From the NCBI GenBank assembly GCA_949290395.1, contig CASERQ010000002.1, forward strand, positions 276,894 to 340,893: 64,000 nucleotides of DNA, written 5' to 3'. Positions 43,163 to 52,163 of this stretch are shown piece after piece. The position numbers and the translations under genes were made by a program. Source of the DNA: an uncultured bacterium. Its GTDB lineage: Bacteria > Bacillota_I > Bacilli_A > RFN20 > CAG-826. Below the pieces are notes generated by a model that ran no database searches, was not told where the DNA came from, and saw only the letters and a list, made by a program, of their open reading frames with translations. Each line of letters begins with the position of its first letter. Positions within the stretch are counted from its first letter, which is position 1.

Positions 43163-44521
43163 TTACTTAATGATAATTTCTTTTTGATTAAGTTTATAAT
43201 CTTCAAACTCATCAAAATCATCATGAGCAAATTTTGAAAATAACTTACGCATTTTTAAAGTTATCTTCTTAGTTTCATCATAACTTGTTTTTTGATATTT
43301 CATGTCGTAGCCAAAAAGAACTGAAACGTCGCAAGCATGGAAAGTTTCTACTCCTATTTTTTTACAATCTGGGGATTCATAACGATATTCATATTTATAA
43401 ACTTTACCTGGATAAACATTTAAAAATTCCATCATTGGTCTTAGATACAAGGTGTTTGTAAGTTCAATAGATGCTGCATGACGATAGCTTTCTCCATCTT
43501 TTTTCTTAAATTTTAAACCAAACAGTTTGACCATAAATGGCAAGAAGAAATTTGGTAAATCAAGCAAGAATAAATTCCCTTCGTTAACTACATTTCCAAT
43601 TAGAAGTGGTTTTTCAACATTTATCATCATCTTCTTTGGCTCACCTTCTAATATGTCGCCATCAATAGTTGGCGAAAATGGACAGCGAAGTTCCCTTTTT
43701 CGGTAAAGATAATCTTGTATCTTTTTATTAGCTTTTTTAATATCTTCTTCTTTAACATTATATAAATCATCAAGATTATTTTTCTTGATATGAAGATAAT
43801 TTAAATATTTTTTAGTAATCTTCTTACTTTCTTTTGGATAGTAAAAATGATCTGAAACAGGTGACATAACAATTGCTTTATTAAATAGTTCATTAGCTTT
43901 TTTAGAAACCATCAAAGCAAGAATTGATGAACCGCCAGCTGATTGACCAAAGATAGTGATGTTATTAGAATCTCCTCCAAATCTATCAATATTTTCTTTA
44001 ACAAAAGTTAAAGCCAATACTTGATCCATGATTCCATTATTAACATCAAAACGTTGGTCTAAAGAATTGAGATTAAGATATCCATAAAGATTTAATCTAT
44101 AGTTAAAAGTTACGATTATACAACCTGTGTCATTAGCAAAATCAGATGAATCATAGGCTATTTGCATGGTTTTTGAATTTTCTAAGCCAGTTCCGCCTGT
44201 TGCATAACTTCCACCAAACACCCAAACCATAACTGGTAAGTTATCTTTTTCTTTAGCAATTTTAGGAACATAAACATTTAAATAGAGGCAATCTAAAGAA
44301 TTGTTGCCAATACTAAAAGTCCCGCCTCTTTGAATAGGATTCATTTTAGGAGTATCAGCCTTTAAAATTCCATCCCATGGATCTAAAGGTTGAGGATGCT
44401 TAAAAGTAAGCTTTCCAACAGGAGCTTTTGCAAAAGGAATTCCAAGAAAGCGATAACCTCTTTCTTCTTCAATTCCCTGGATCTTACCAAGATTTGTTTC
44501 TACTATATTTGTATTAATCAT
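43163..44521 (-). CDS. type-B carboxylesterase
   Basis: 452 residues of the carboxylesterase/cholinesterase alpha/beta-hydrolase family. FLGIPFAKAPVG (26-37), the oxyanion VFGGSYATGG (101-110) and the nucleophile elbow FGQSAGGSS with Ser194 are clear. The catalytic His is probably in ETFHACDVSVLF near 397. It is a little shorter than the usual 490-550. There is no signal peptide. The ATG overlaps the PNP stop by four bases (ATGA). It may hydrolyse esters imported by the co-operonic transporter. Confidence 0.9.
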   Translation of the reverse strand: MINTNIVETNLGKIQGIEEERGYRFLGIPFAKAPVGKLTFKHPQPLDPWDGILKADTPKMNPIQRGGTFSIGNNSLDCLYLNVYVPKIAKEKDNLPVMVWVFGGSYATGGTGLENSKTMQIAYDSSDFANDTGCIIVTFNYRLNLYGYLNLNSLDQRFDVNNGIMDQVLALTFVKENIDRFGGDSNNITIFGQSAGGSSILALMVSKKANELFNKAIVMSPVSDHFYYPKESKKITKKYLNYLHIKKNNLDDLYNVKEEDIKKANKKIQDYLYRKRELRCPFSPTIDGDILEGEPKKMMINVEKPLLIGNVVNEGNLFLLDLPNFFLPFMVKLFGLKFKKKDGESYRHAASIELTNTLYLRPMMEFLNVYPGKVYKYEYRYESPDCKKIGVETFHACDVSVLFGYDMKYQKTSYDETKKITLKMRKLFSKFAHDDFDEFEDYKLNQKEIIIK

Positions 44522-45351
44522 AAATTATCGTAAGCAATTTTAATTGTTTCTTTTAAAAGTAAAGTCAAATTATTTTCTGATTTTTTCGCTTCTACTTGAA
44601 CTTCTTCATCACTCAGTTTTTGATTTAAAATTCCACAAGCCATATTAGAAATAAAAGATATTGCTATGGTTTTAATTCCTTGATGATTTGAAGCTACAGC
44701 TTCAATTGCTGTTGACATGCCACAAGCATCCGCCCCTAATCCTCTAAACATTTTAATTAAACTCTTAGTTTCAAATTGAGGACCTGGATATTGAACATAA
44801 ATTCCTTTTTGTATTGGTAAAGATAACTCTTTTGCTCTTAAATATATTTTATTTATTAAATATTTATTATAAGGTTCAGACATATCAATAAAGCGAGGTC
44901 CGATTCTATTATCATTGTTACCTCTTAAAGGACTAGGAATAAAAGCATCAATATGATCTTCAATAAGCATAAAATCACCAGGCTTAAAAGATGTATTTAT
45001 TCCGCCAGCAGCATTTGTAAGAATTAAAGTATTAGCGCCTAAAAATCCCATTAGTCTAATAGGTCTAGTTGCTTCTTCTGATGTAAAACCTTCGTAATAA
45101 TGGAGTCTGCCTTGCATTAAAACCAAAGGTATATTGTCTAAATATCCGAATACGAAACGTCCTTTATGAGCAGGATTAGTTGATAAAGGAAGATTAGTTA
45201 TTTCATCGTAATTTACAATTGCTTTAACATCAATATTATCAGCAAAATTGCCAAGACCTGTGCCTAAAGTAACAGCAATAAGTGGCTTAAAATCGGTCTT
45301 TTTTCTGACTTCAGCTACCATTTGCATGTAATTGTCGTAATTTAAATTCAT
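44518..45351 (-). CDS. punA: purine nucleoside phosphorylase (trimeric type)
   Basis: 277 residues of the PNP/MTAP family. GTGLGNFAD (about 30), the His-containing MQGRLHYYEG (about 79-88), TNAAGGIN (about 112), YPGPQFETKS (about 186) and GADACGMSTAIEA (about 205) are the diagnostic blocks. It converts purine nucleosides and phosphate to the base and ribose-1-phosphate in the cytosol. It is the first gene of the salvage operon, with TAGGAATT before the start. Its stop is TGA, which confirms the standard code. Confidence 0.93.
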   Translation of the reverse strand: MNLNYDNYMQMVAEVRKKTDFKPLIAVTLGTGLGNFADNIDVKAIVNYDEITNLPLSTNPAHKGRFVFGYLDNIPLVLMQGRLHYYEGFTSEEATRPIRLMGFLGANTLILTNAAGGINTSFKPGDFMLIEDHIDAFIPSPLRGNNDNRIGPRFIDMSEPYNKYLINKIYLRAKELSLPIQKGIYVQYPGPQFETKSLIKMFRGLGADACGMSTAIEAVASNHQGIKTIAISFISNMACGILNQKLSDEEVQVEAKKSENNLTLLLKETIKIAYDNL

Positions 45352-45433
45352 AAATCAATTCCTAAAAATTATTATAGACTTATTTGGCACATAAATCTCT
45401 TAAAATTTGCTTTAGAGATTTTGATTATTTCCT

Positions 45434-45619
45434 TTATTTTTCAATATCAAGTTTATTAGGTTCGTCAATAATAGCGTTATTTTCACTAACTTTTAAAGAA
45501 TCAATATCTTTAACTACTAAATTAGAAGCAAATTCTCCTAAAAATTGGTGCTTCTTGCTCTGCGCAGCAAGAATTACACTTGATACTGTAATAAGTAAGA
45601 AGAAAATTAATAAATACAT
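45434..45619 (-). CDS. possible small membrane protein
   Basis: 61 residues from the ATG at 45619, with one membrane helix (MYLLIFFLLITVSSVILAAQ) and a charged tail. The reading frame stays hydrophobic for about 12 codons upstream of the ATG (AGVGGFSF), back to a TAG. The real start may therefore be non-ATG, or the 5' end may be lost. The best ribosome-site-like GGAG is 20 bases away. It could be real or chance. Confidence 0.35.
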   Translation of the reverse strand: MYLLIFFLLITVSSVILAAQSKKHQFLGEFASNLVVKDIDSLKVSENNAIIDEPNKLDIEK

Positions 45620-45675
45620 AAAACTAAATCCGCCAACTCCAGCATATAAGATATTAGTCGCACTCTAGCCAAACA

Positions 45676-45711
45676 AAAACGGCGAGAGCTTTTTTTATCG
45701 CTCTCGCCACA
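45676..45711 (-). terminator. rho-independent terminator of the 960-residue protein gene
   Basis: GGCGAGAGC (45681-45689) and GCTCTCGCC (45700-45708) form a perfect nine-base stem, followed on the minus strand by GTTTTTG. It lies 14 bases after the stop of the gene at 45725. Confidence 0.9.
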
Positions 45712-45724
45712 AAATTTACTTTAA

Positions 45725-48607
45725 TTAGAACTTCTCAATTGTTTTATTTACTTCATCATTTGCATGAGCGCTAACGAAGTTATTTAACTCATCCATTGTA
45801 AATTCTTTTCCTAAATCTACAAGATTGAGATTGGCATTAATTGGAATAGTTATAAGGACATTAATATTCAAATTAACACTTAATCCACTTAATGTCTTTG
45901 TTTCATCATTAACATAAACATTAAGCCCTAAATCGCTGAACATACTAAGTTTTGTTAACTCTTGCATGCTTATAGCAAGATGGAAATATGGTGTTTCAAC
46001 TTGATCATTATAAGAATAATCTGTTAAAAGGTTTTCATAATGAATAGTTGGGTCAGCACTTGTATCGCTTCCAGAATCACTGCCGCTTCCGATTTGTCCT
46101 AAAATACTATCACTGAAACCTAAGGAGAAATCACATAAATAATAGATAATATTATCTAAGAAATATTGAGATTCAACTTTAGCGGTTAATTCATATGTTT
46201 TTCTATCCCAGACTAACCAGTTTGGTGAAGCTTGTTCAATTCTTCTTAAATAGAAATAGCCATCTTTGAAATAGATACTTACTTTTCTATCTTTATTAAA
46301 GTGAAGACCATTAATTTCACTGTTTACACCTGGGATTAGAGGGATTTTTTCAATTTCAATAGCTAAAGAGACATTTCCTTTTTCGTTTAAAACTTTTATA
46401 TCAAGAGGTATATCAATTCCAATTCCTATAATACTTAAGTTAGCACTTCCATCAAAATGATAATGATTATAAACCGAAGTATTGATTCCAAGTCTTAATA
46501 AAACTGCTAATGAATCAAAATCAATGTATGTATCAAAGGCATCTAATCTCGTGTCTTCTAAAGAATCATCGAATTTCTTAAGATTAACTTCAAAAGAATA
46601 AACGTTATCACCATATTTGAAATCTGTAACTTTTAATCCTTTTAAGATTTGTGTTTTATCGCTTTCATATGCATCAAAGACAAGTTCAATGTTTAAAGTT
46701 GAATCTATGCCGATTAATCCGCCTTTAATACCAAGTTTGATTCCGCTTGTTGATACATCTAAAGAATCTACAAGACCGATTTCAAATAATTTTCCATAAT
46801 CTTTATTATTAACTGCATCCATTACAGGAAGTGTTGTCATGGAATTCATTAAATCACCAAACAATTCATAGAAATGATCATCTTTGTTATTTAAGATTTC
46901 ACTGATCATTGAAATTACATCAGTAAAGAAATTACTTGAGAATCTTCCTTTTGTATTTTGGTTATAAGCGAAGATAATTTCATCGTAGCTTCTCATGTCA
47001 ACCTTAATGTTATGGTTATAATTTGTTGGATCAAGAAGGTCAAGTTCACCATATCCGTATTCATTACCAAGGTCGAATTGTAAACCACCACCAATATTAA
47101 TATCAGAATTACTTTCAGTTTGATCATCAACTAAAGCTTTAAATTCAAGCCTAAATCTTTCTTCTTCTGAAAGGCTTTCAAAAGCGTCTATTAAACATAA
47201 TGCTGGATCGATTGAGGTATACTCAGCTAAATTAAATTCAACTGGATTATATTCCTTCGAAGTTAAACTGATATCAGCAAAATATCCATTAACATTTAAG
47301 CCTTTAATTTCAATTCCTTTGAATGAATCTTTATCAAAATTGAGGTGAAGAACGATATCATCAGCTTCAATTCCAAGAATATCTAAGTTTAAAGTAACAG
47401 CAACTGAATTTTCTGTAACTTCAATCTTTTTAATTAAATTGTTTAAAGATGATAAATCATCTAATAAGCCAAGGACATTTGTATCTTGCATGACTTCATT
47501 TAAACCAGTCATTGCATCCGTTAAATAAGCATCGCTTACTTTATCAATAATATAACCAAGTAAAGCTCCAATACTTTGAGTTTCGACTTTGAATTTTAAG
47601 TTATTATAATCAACAACAAGGTTTGATTCTTTATAACCAAGTTTGAAGTTATGTTCTCTATCATAATTTAATTCGTTAACGTTACCATCAAATGATAAAG
47701 AAGATAATGTTTTATCATAAGATAAATCGCCACCTAAACTTAAATATGGTTGTTCAAGATAAGAAATATCAACTTTTAAGTTTAAAGTGTTGTTTTCTTT
47801 ATTAAATAAGTTATAAATTCCATTGACTAAGTCAAAAGTTGGTGCAAAATTTTGATACTCAACAATATTTGGCTCTGTAAAAGTTAAAGGTGCGTCAAGT
47901 TTTTGATTAACATCAAAATCTAAATAGATATAGGTGTTTTCAAAATAGAATTTATTAGTTTTTACGCCAATAAAGTTGTAATCTTCATCGCTTTTAAATA
48001 AAAGATCAATATTGTCATTGAGTTCTAACTTGAAAAGATAACCGCCTGTTGTTTTTTCAGGTTCCATTGTTTCAAGCTTTGACATAATTCCATTAATATC
48101 GAGATTTGTTAACTCTTCAGGAAGAGCAACGTTTACTCCATAATTTGGAATCATATCAACAAAATCAAGTAAGGACGTTGTTTCTAAGAAAAGTTTTGAA
48201 TCTTCGTAATCGAAGAAAAGCTTTCCATTGTAATAATTGATGTCGCCACCTAAATTTAGACCATTAAATTTAACGCTTGTTGTGCCTTCGAAGCGAGTAT
48301 TTTCTAAATTTGCAGTATCAAGACCAAGTTTTCCATCAACACCAACATTAACGGTTTGATTGTCAAAGGTTGCTTCAATGCTCCCCTTAACTTCAGCTTC
48401 TTTTAAAGAAATAATGCTATTTAATAAAGCTTGTTGAGGGCTGACTGTAGGTTTAACAATAGTATTGTTATCATTCCCATTTGAGTTACTATTGTTATTA
48501 TTTGATTTGTTTAATGCTCCAAAATCAAATAAACAAGCAAAGCTAACGCCGGCCGATAAAACAAACGCGCTGGACCATGTTAATATTCTTTTTAAAACAG
48601 GTTTCAT
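45725..48607 (-). CDS. 960-residue exported beta-rich repeat protein
   Basis: AAGGAG precedes 48607. The signal peptide VLSAGVSFAC suggests a lipoprotein, although the lipobox is not canonical. It is followed by an Asn/Ser-rich linker (about 35-50). The rest consists of at least three related beta-rich units: KFNGLNLGGDINYYNGKL, LSLGGDLSYDKTLSSLSFDG and NIGGGLQFDLGNEYG, each near helices such as LLDFVDMIP or LGYIIDKV. This plan recalls LolA/LppX-like lipid-binding folds; that is a structural guess. It is co-transcribed with the exported gene at 48618 and divergent from an XRE regulator. Confidence 0.65.
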   Translation of the reverse strand: MKPVLKRILTWSSAFVLSAGVSFACLFDFGALNKSNNNNSNSNGNDNNTIVKPTVSPQQALLNSIISLKEAEVKGSIEATFDNQTVNVGVDGKLGLDTANLENTRFEGTTSVKFNGLNLGGDINYYNGKLFFDYEDSKLFLETTSLLDFVDMIPNYGVNVALPEELTNLDINGIMSKLETMEPEKTTGGYLFKLELNDNIDLLFKSDEDYNFIGVKTNKFYFENTYIYLDFDVNQKLDAPLTFTEPNIVEYQNFAPTFDLVNGIYNLFNKENNTLNLKVDISYLEQPYLSLGGDLSYDKTLSSLSFDGNVNELNYDREHNFKLGYKESNLVVDYNNLKFKVETQSIGALLGYIIDKVSDAYLTDAMTGLNEVMQDTNVLGLLDDLSSLNNLIKKIEVTENSVAVTLNLDILGIEADDIVLHLNFDKDSFKGIEIKGLNVNGYFADISLTSKEYNPVEFNLAEYTSIDPALCLIDAFESLSEEERFRLEFKALVDDQTESNSDINIGGGLQFDLGNEYGYGELDLLDPTNYNHNIKVDMRSYDEIIFAYNQNTKGRFSSNFFTDVISMISEILNNKDDHFYELFGDLMNSMTTLPVMDAVNNKDYGKLFEIGLVDSLDVSTSGIKLGIKGGLIGIDSTLNIELVFDAYESDKTQILKGLKVTDFKYGDNVYSFEVNLKKFDDSLEDTRLDAFDTYIDFDSLAVLLRLGINTSVYNHYHFDGSANLSIIGIGIDIPLDIKVLNEKGNVSLAIEIEKIPLIPGVNSEINGLHFNKDRKVSIYFKDGYFYLRRIEQASPNWLVWDRKTYELTAKVESQYFLDNIIYYLCDFSLGFSDSILGQIGSGSDSGSDTSADPTIHYENLLTDYSYNDQVETPYFHLAISMQELTKLSMFSDLGLNVYVNDETKTLSGLSVNLNINVLITIPINANLNLVDLGKEFTMDELNNFVSAHANDEVNKTIEKF

Positions 48608-48617
48608 AAATTACTCC

Positions 48618-49496
48618 TTAGTAATAAACAACTTCATTTAATTGAGGTATAGTAGGTGCTTCATTAAGCACATAAAATTTTTCATTTAATGTGGCTTCTG
48701 TATAGTTTTTTCCAAAAACCCATACATAATAGGCTTCTTTAACATTCATTTCGAGAAGATTCAAAGACGAATCTAAACTAAATTCAACATGAACATAATC
48801 AAATTCTGGATTGTTAGATAAACTTGACATCTCTATCATTTGTTTAACGTAACGAGTGACACTTTTTAAAGGATCTAAATCAAGAGCGATTAAATATCCT
48901 CCATCTTCTTGTTTAGTAATTTTTGAAGTATCTAATGTAGTTTCTTCAGTAATTGTGTAGATGATTGGATTTGATAGGTCCTTGCCCCATTTATCTTTAT
49001 ATTGTTCAACTGTCAAGTCTTCATGTTCACTATATTTTCCACTTAAACCTTGTTCAGTATTACTTAGCTCGCCATTATAAATTTCAACTTTATCGTCATT
49101 TATGTAAAATCTTTTAGCCACTTTAACAAAACTTGAATAAGAAACACTTTCATTAAAAGAAGTTTTGCAATTTTTTATACTTTGACCATTTGTAACTTGG
49201 GTAACGCCAAGAGAAACAGCCGAAGATTTAATATCGCTTCTTGTATATTCATTTAAAGAATATTTATAAAAAGCGATATTTGCTAATTCATAAGGTTTAT
49301 ATTCAAGAGGATCTTTAGGATTTTTTAAATATTCATCGTATAAAGCTTTTTGGTTATTTTCAGTGACACTTACTCCTGAATAATCAACACCTTTTGGGGA
49401 AAGATTTATTCCAAGTAATGCGCCAGTTGTTCCGCCAATTAAAAGAGCCACTACGATTCCTGATATCGTTATAACAGTAGACTTTTTAACTTTCAT
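48618..49496 (-). CDS. exported or membrane-anchored hypothetical protein
   Basis: 292 residues with AAAGGAGA before 49496. A single N-terminal helix (about 9-31, GIVVALLIGGTTGALLGINL) serves as signal or anchor. The mature region is acidic and contains AEYYVWVFGKNYTEATLNE-like strands (positions about 255-275). No family is recognised. It is ten bases ahead of the 960-residue protein gene. Its promoter region holds two inverted repeats shared with the divergent regulator gene. Confidence 0.65.
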   Translation of the reverse strand: MKVKKSTVITISGIVVALLIGGTTGALLGINLSPKGVDYSGVSVTENNQKALYDEYLKNPKDPLEYKPYELANIAFYKYSLNEYTRSDIKSSAVSLGVTQVTNGQSIKNCKTSFNESVSYSSFVKVAKRFYINDDKVEIYNGELSNTEQGLSGKYSEHEDLTVEQYKDKWGKDLSNPIIYTITEETTLDTSKITKQEDGGYLIALDLDPLKSVTRYVKQMIEMSSLSNNPEFDYVHVEFSLDSSLNLLEMNVKEAYYVWVFGKNYTEATLNEKFYVLNEAPTIPQLNEVVYY

Positions 49497-49512
49497 AAAC
49501 TTTCTCCTTTCC

Positions 49513-49605
49513 GGTTTTAACCATATAAATTAAATCAAATTGCTTTTTTTAAAGCACTATATGGTAAAAACCTTTAAAAGAGAGTTTTTTCTCTAACTCT
49601 CTTTT
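49513..49605. promoter_or_regulatory. two operator-like inverted repeats in a divergent promoter
   Basis: GGTTTTAACCATATA (49513-49527) and TATATGGTAAAAACC (49558-49572) are inverted with one mismatch. AAAAGAGAG (49576-49584) and CTCTCTTTT (49597-49605) are a perfect inverted pair just upstream of the regulator's -35. They are candidate sites for the XRE protein encoded next to them, which would control both directions. Confidence 0.6.
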
Positions 49606-49614
49606 CAAGAGAAA

Positions 49615-49643
49615 TTGACATTTTTTAGCATAATATTTAAAAT
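49615..49643 (+). promoter_or_regulatory. sigma-A promoter of the XRE gene
   Basis: TTGACA (49615-49620), a 17-base spacer and TAAAAT (49638-49643). The expected start point is the A of the ATG at 49650, and there is no ribosome site, so the mRNA should be leaderless. Confidence 0.8.
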
Positions 49644-49649
49644 ATTTCC

Positions 49650-50261
49650 ATGGAAGAAAACAAGAATATACGTGAAATTATTGCTAAAAACCTTGCAAAT
49701 CTTAGGAAAAATAAAAAAATGACCCAAAGTGAGCTTGCTGAGAAGTTTGGTTATAGTGATAAAGCTGTTAGCAAATGGGAAAATGGTGATACTTTACCTG
49801 ATGTCGAAACACTTTATAAACTTTGCCAGTTCTATAATATTTCTTTGGACTTTTTAATTAATGAAGAAAGTTTTGAAAACAAGATTCAATACGTAAATAA
49901 AATGAATAGAACAGTCATTTTAAATAATGCGCTCATTGAAACCTTATACTGTTCTTTCGTCTGGATACTTGCAACAATTATCTATACTTACTTATTCTAT
50001 ATTTCAAACATTAATTTCTGGTATATCTTTATTTGGGCTCTCCCTGCTACTTCTTTAGTGATGATCCTATTTAGAAAGGTTTGGAAAAGTAAAATTTATA
50101 ATTTTGTTGTTCAAACTATCTTCTTTTGGACCTTGGTAACTGCTTCTTATATTCAATTTTTAGAATATAATGTTTGGCCATTATTTATTTTAATGATTCC
50201 AATTCAAATAGCAATTACCTTAAACTTTGCAATTAACGACAAACTTAAGATAATTAAGTAA
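49650..50261 (+). CDS. XRE-family regulator with membrane domain
   Basis: 203 residues. The N-terminal HTH_3 domain (about 8-65) contains MTQSELAEKFGYSDKAVSKWENG, cited by its key block SDKAVSKWENGDTLPDVETL. Four membrane helices (about 98-118, 122-140, 150-170 and 175-195) follow. Membrane-bound XRE regulators of this layout are common in Firmicutes and often control neighbouring exported proteins. The divergent promoter carries two inverted repeats. There is no Shine-Dalgarno, and the promoter position makes the message leaderless. A hairpin terminator follows at 50269. Confidence 0.9.
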   Translation: MEENKNIREIIAKNLANLRKNKKMTQSELAEKFGYSDKAVSKWENGDTLPDVETLYKLCQFYNISLDFLINEESFENKIQYVNKMNRTVILNNALIETLYCSFVWILATIIYTYLFYISNINFWYIFIWALPATSLVMILFRKVWKSKIYNFVVQTIFFWTLVTASYIQFLEYNVWPLFILMIPIQIAITLNFAINDKLKIIK

Positions 50262-50268
50262 AATAAAA

Positions 50269-50296
50269 GGTCCTTTAATTCAAGAAGGACCGATTT
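50269..50296 (+). terminator. terminator of the XRE gene
   Basis: GGTCCTT pairs with AAGGACC, followed by GATTTT; seven base pairs with a nine-base loop, eight bases after the stop codon. Confidence 0.65.
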
Positions 50297-50346
50297 TATA
50301 AAAATAAAATAAAAATTAAGCTAGTTCTCTATGTTGTTAATACAGC

Positions 50347-50517
50347 TTATTTAAATAATCTAAATCTTTTGGTTTTCTTTTGTTCAACTGAGTTATTTGT
50401 GTAAGTAAATCCTGTGTTAGCATTAGGACAGTTAAAACCATAATTTTGTGTAGGAGAGCAAATGAATGCACTTCTTTTGGTTTCATAACTTCCATAAATG
50501 TTTTCGTAGTTGTTCAT
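50347..50517 (-). CDS. 56-residue hypothetical protein
   Basis: The ATG at 50517 has a strong GGGAGGAC ribosome site upstream, which supports a real gene despite its length. The product MNNYENIYGSYETKRSAFIC continues with two Cys (FICSPTQNYGFNCPN) and a basic C-terminus (KKTKRFRLFK). No family or helix is seen; the Tyr/Asn/Cys-rich composition is unusual. It stands alone between a terminator on each side. Confidence 0.6.
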   Translation of the reverse strand: MNNYENIYGSYETKRSAFICSPTQNYGFNCPNANTGFTYTNNSVEQKKTKRFRLFK

Positions 50518-50701
50518 AATAGTCCTCCCGACCGTGTAATAGTTTACTTGAAGCCAATATTTTAGCAACAAATATTTAATATGCTAACTTTAAGAAAACG
50601 CTTTCATTAAATTCAAAAACCTTTCTAAAAACGATATTAATCAATTATTTTATTATTCCAAAAAAATAATTTATGAAAGTGTTTACATTGCTTTTACAAC
50701 C

Positions 50702-50728
50702 TAAAAACGCTACCTTTTTTGGTAGCGC
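50702..50728 (-). terminator. terminator of the acyl-CoA synthetase operon
   Basis: On the minus strand CGCTACC pairs with GGTAGCG around AAAAAA and is followed by TTTTT. It is 26 bases after the stop at 50754. Confidence 0.88.
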
Positions 50729-50753
50729 AAAGAGGAAAATACACTCTGTCTGA

Positions 50754-52151
50754 TTACTTTTTAGTTCCGTAATGGTAAAGAGCTACCATTGCGTTAACTG
50801 CTTGTTCGGCAGTTGGATAAGAAGGAATGTCATGTTCTCTTAGAAGTTTAATAGCCTCATGGCACTCTTCTCCACCCTGACAAATCATCAAGAATGGTTT
50901 CTTTTCGCCTTTTATTGATTCATAAACTTCAATAGCAGCTTTTGCAACTCCTAAAACATCAGTAACAGCGGTTGGACAAATAGCGCCTAAAACACCATCA
51001 ACATTAGGATCTCTTAATGCCTGTTGGAAAGCACCTTTATATTGAATAACATTTGCGGTTCCAGAAATATCAACAGGATTTAAAGGAGAACCAAACATTG
51101 GCATGTAAGCCCTTATTCTTTGAGCAAGCATTGGTGAAATATCCTTTAACTCATGAAGTGGCATTCCAAGTCTTTCAAAATGGTCACAGCTTAATAGACC
51201 AGCTCCGCCTCCATTTGTTATCATAACAACTTTATCGCCTTTTAAAGGTGGCATGTATCCAAGAGCTAAAGAAATATCTAAAAATTCTTGCCAAGTTCTT
51301 GCTCTAATAGCACCAGCTTCTTTAATAATCTTATCGTAATATTCATCACTTTCAGGGTTTTCACTAGCAGTATGAGCAAAAGCTGCTTTAACGCCAATTT
51401 TACTTCCACCAACTTTTATAACAACAATTGGTTTTTTAACTTTTTTACAGCTCTTAACAAATGCTTCTGGAGAATCTAAACCCTCAATATAGATAGAAAG
51501 ACAATTTGTATGTGGATCTTCACCTGCATATTCTATAAACTCTGCAAAATCAACGTCTGCTTTATTTCCTAAGCCTACAAAGAAAGACATTCCAAAGTTA
51601 TCGGCTTGGCTGGTTCCTAATGCAGCAAGTAAATTAGCTCCAGATTGAGAAATCATCGCAATAGGTCCTTTAACTGGTAAATAAGGGATAAATCCACAGT
51701 TAAAGTTCGAATATGGAGAACCTAAGCCAACCAAGTTAGGTCCAATAAATGAAAGTTTTGCTTTTCTACAAGTTTCAACAATATCATTTTGGAGTTTTTC
51801 TCTTCCAATTTCTTTAAACGCACTTGTTGCGACAACTAAAACTTTAGCTTTAATTTCAATTGCATCATTAACAATTTGAGTAACTAAATGTGCAGGAACT
51901 GCAACAAAGACTAAATCAACGCTTTTACCCACATCTTTTAAAGTTGGATAGCATTTTAAACCTAAGATTTCTTTTGCACGAGGATTAATAGGATAGATTT
52001 TTCCTTTATAACCCCATTCCATTAATTCATAAATGACCTTATAGCCAACCTTAGTTGGATAACGGCTTGCACCAACAACAGCGATAGATGAAGGATTTAA
52101 TGCATGTTTTAAATTTTTAACAACATAATCTCTTGCTTCTAAAATTTTCAT
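50754..52151 (-). CDS. NDP-forming acyl-CoA synthetase, alpha-type subunit
   Basis: 465 residues from the ATG at 52151, with GGAGG eight bases upstream. The CoA-binding domain has SSIAVVGASRYPTKVGYKV (about 22-40) and INPRAKEILG. A succinyl-CoA-ligase-like domain with the phosphohistidine segment KAAFAHTASENPESD (about 258-272) is followed by a third domain with NGGGAGLLSCDHFE. In archaea and some anaerobes this enzyme turns acyl-CoA, NDP and phosphate into acid, CoA and NTP, but it needs an ATP-grasp beta domain, which is absent here and not encoded next to it. The gene follows an Lrp/AsnC-like regulator by 12 bases. Confidence 0.82.
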   Translation of the reverse strand: MKILEARDYVVKNLKHALNPSSIAVVGASRYPTKVGYKVIYELMEWGYKGKIYPINPRAKEILGLKCYPTLKDVGKSVDLVFVAVPAHLVTQIVNDAIEIKAKVLVVATSAFKEIGREKLQNDIVETCRKAKLSFIGPNLVGLGSPYSNFNCGFIPYLPVKGPIAMISQSGANLLAALGTSQADNFGMSFFVGLGNKADVDFAEFIEYAGEDPHTNCLSIYIEGLDSPEAFVKSCKKVKKPIVVIKVGGSKIGVKAAFAHTASENPESDEYYDKIIKEAGAIRARTWQEFLDISLALGYMPPLKGDKVVMITNGGGAGLLSCDHFERLGMPLHELKDISPMLAQRIRAYMPMFGSPLNPVDISGTANVIQYKGAFQQALRDPNVDGVLGAICPTAVTDVLGVAKAAIEVYESIKGEKKPFLMICQGGEECHEAIKLLREHDIPSYPTAEQAVNAMVALYHYGTKK

Positions 52152-52163
52152 AAGCACTACCTC

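Larger units (their letters stand above)
45352..45724. other. intergenic region with possible small membrane gene
   Basis: 373 bases between the PNP start and the end of the large exported protein. It contains the terminator at 45676-45711, a possible 61-codon membrane ORF (45434-45619) and the PNP promoter, which I could not place. Nothing else is recognisable. Confidence 0.5.
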
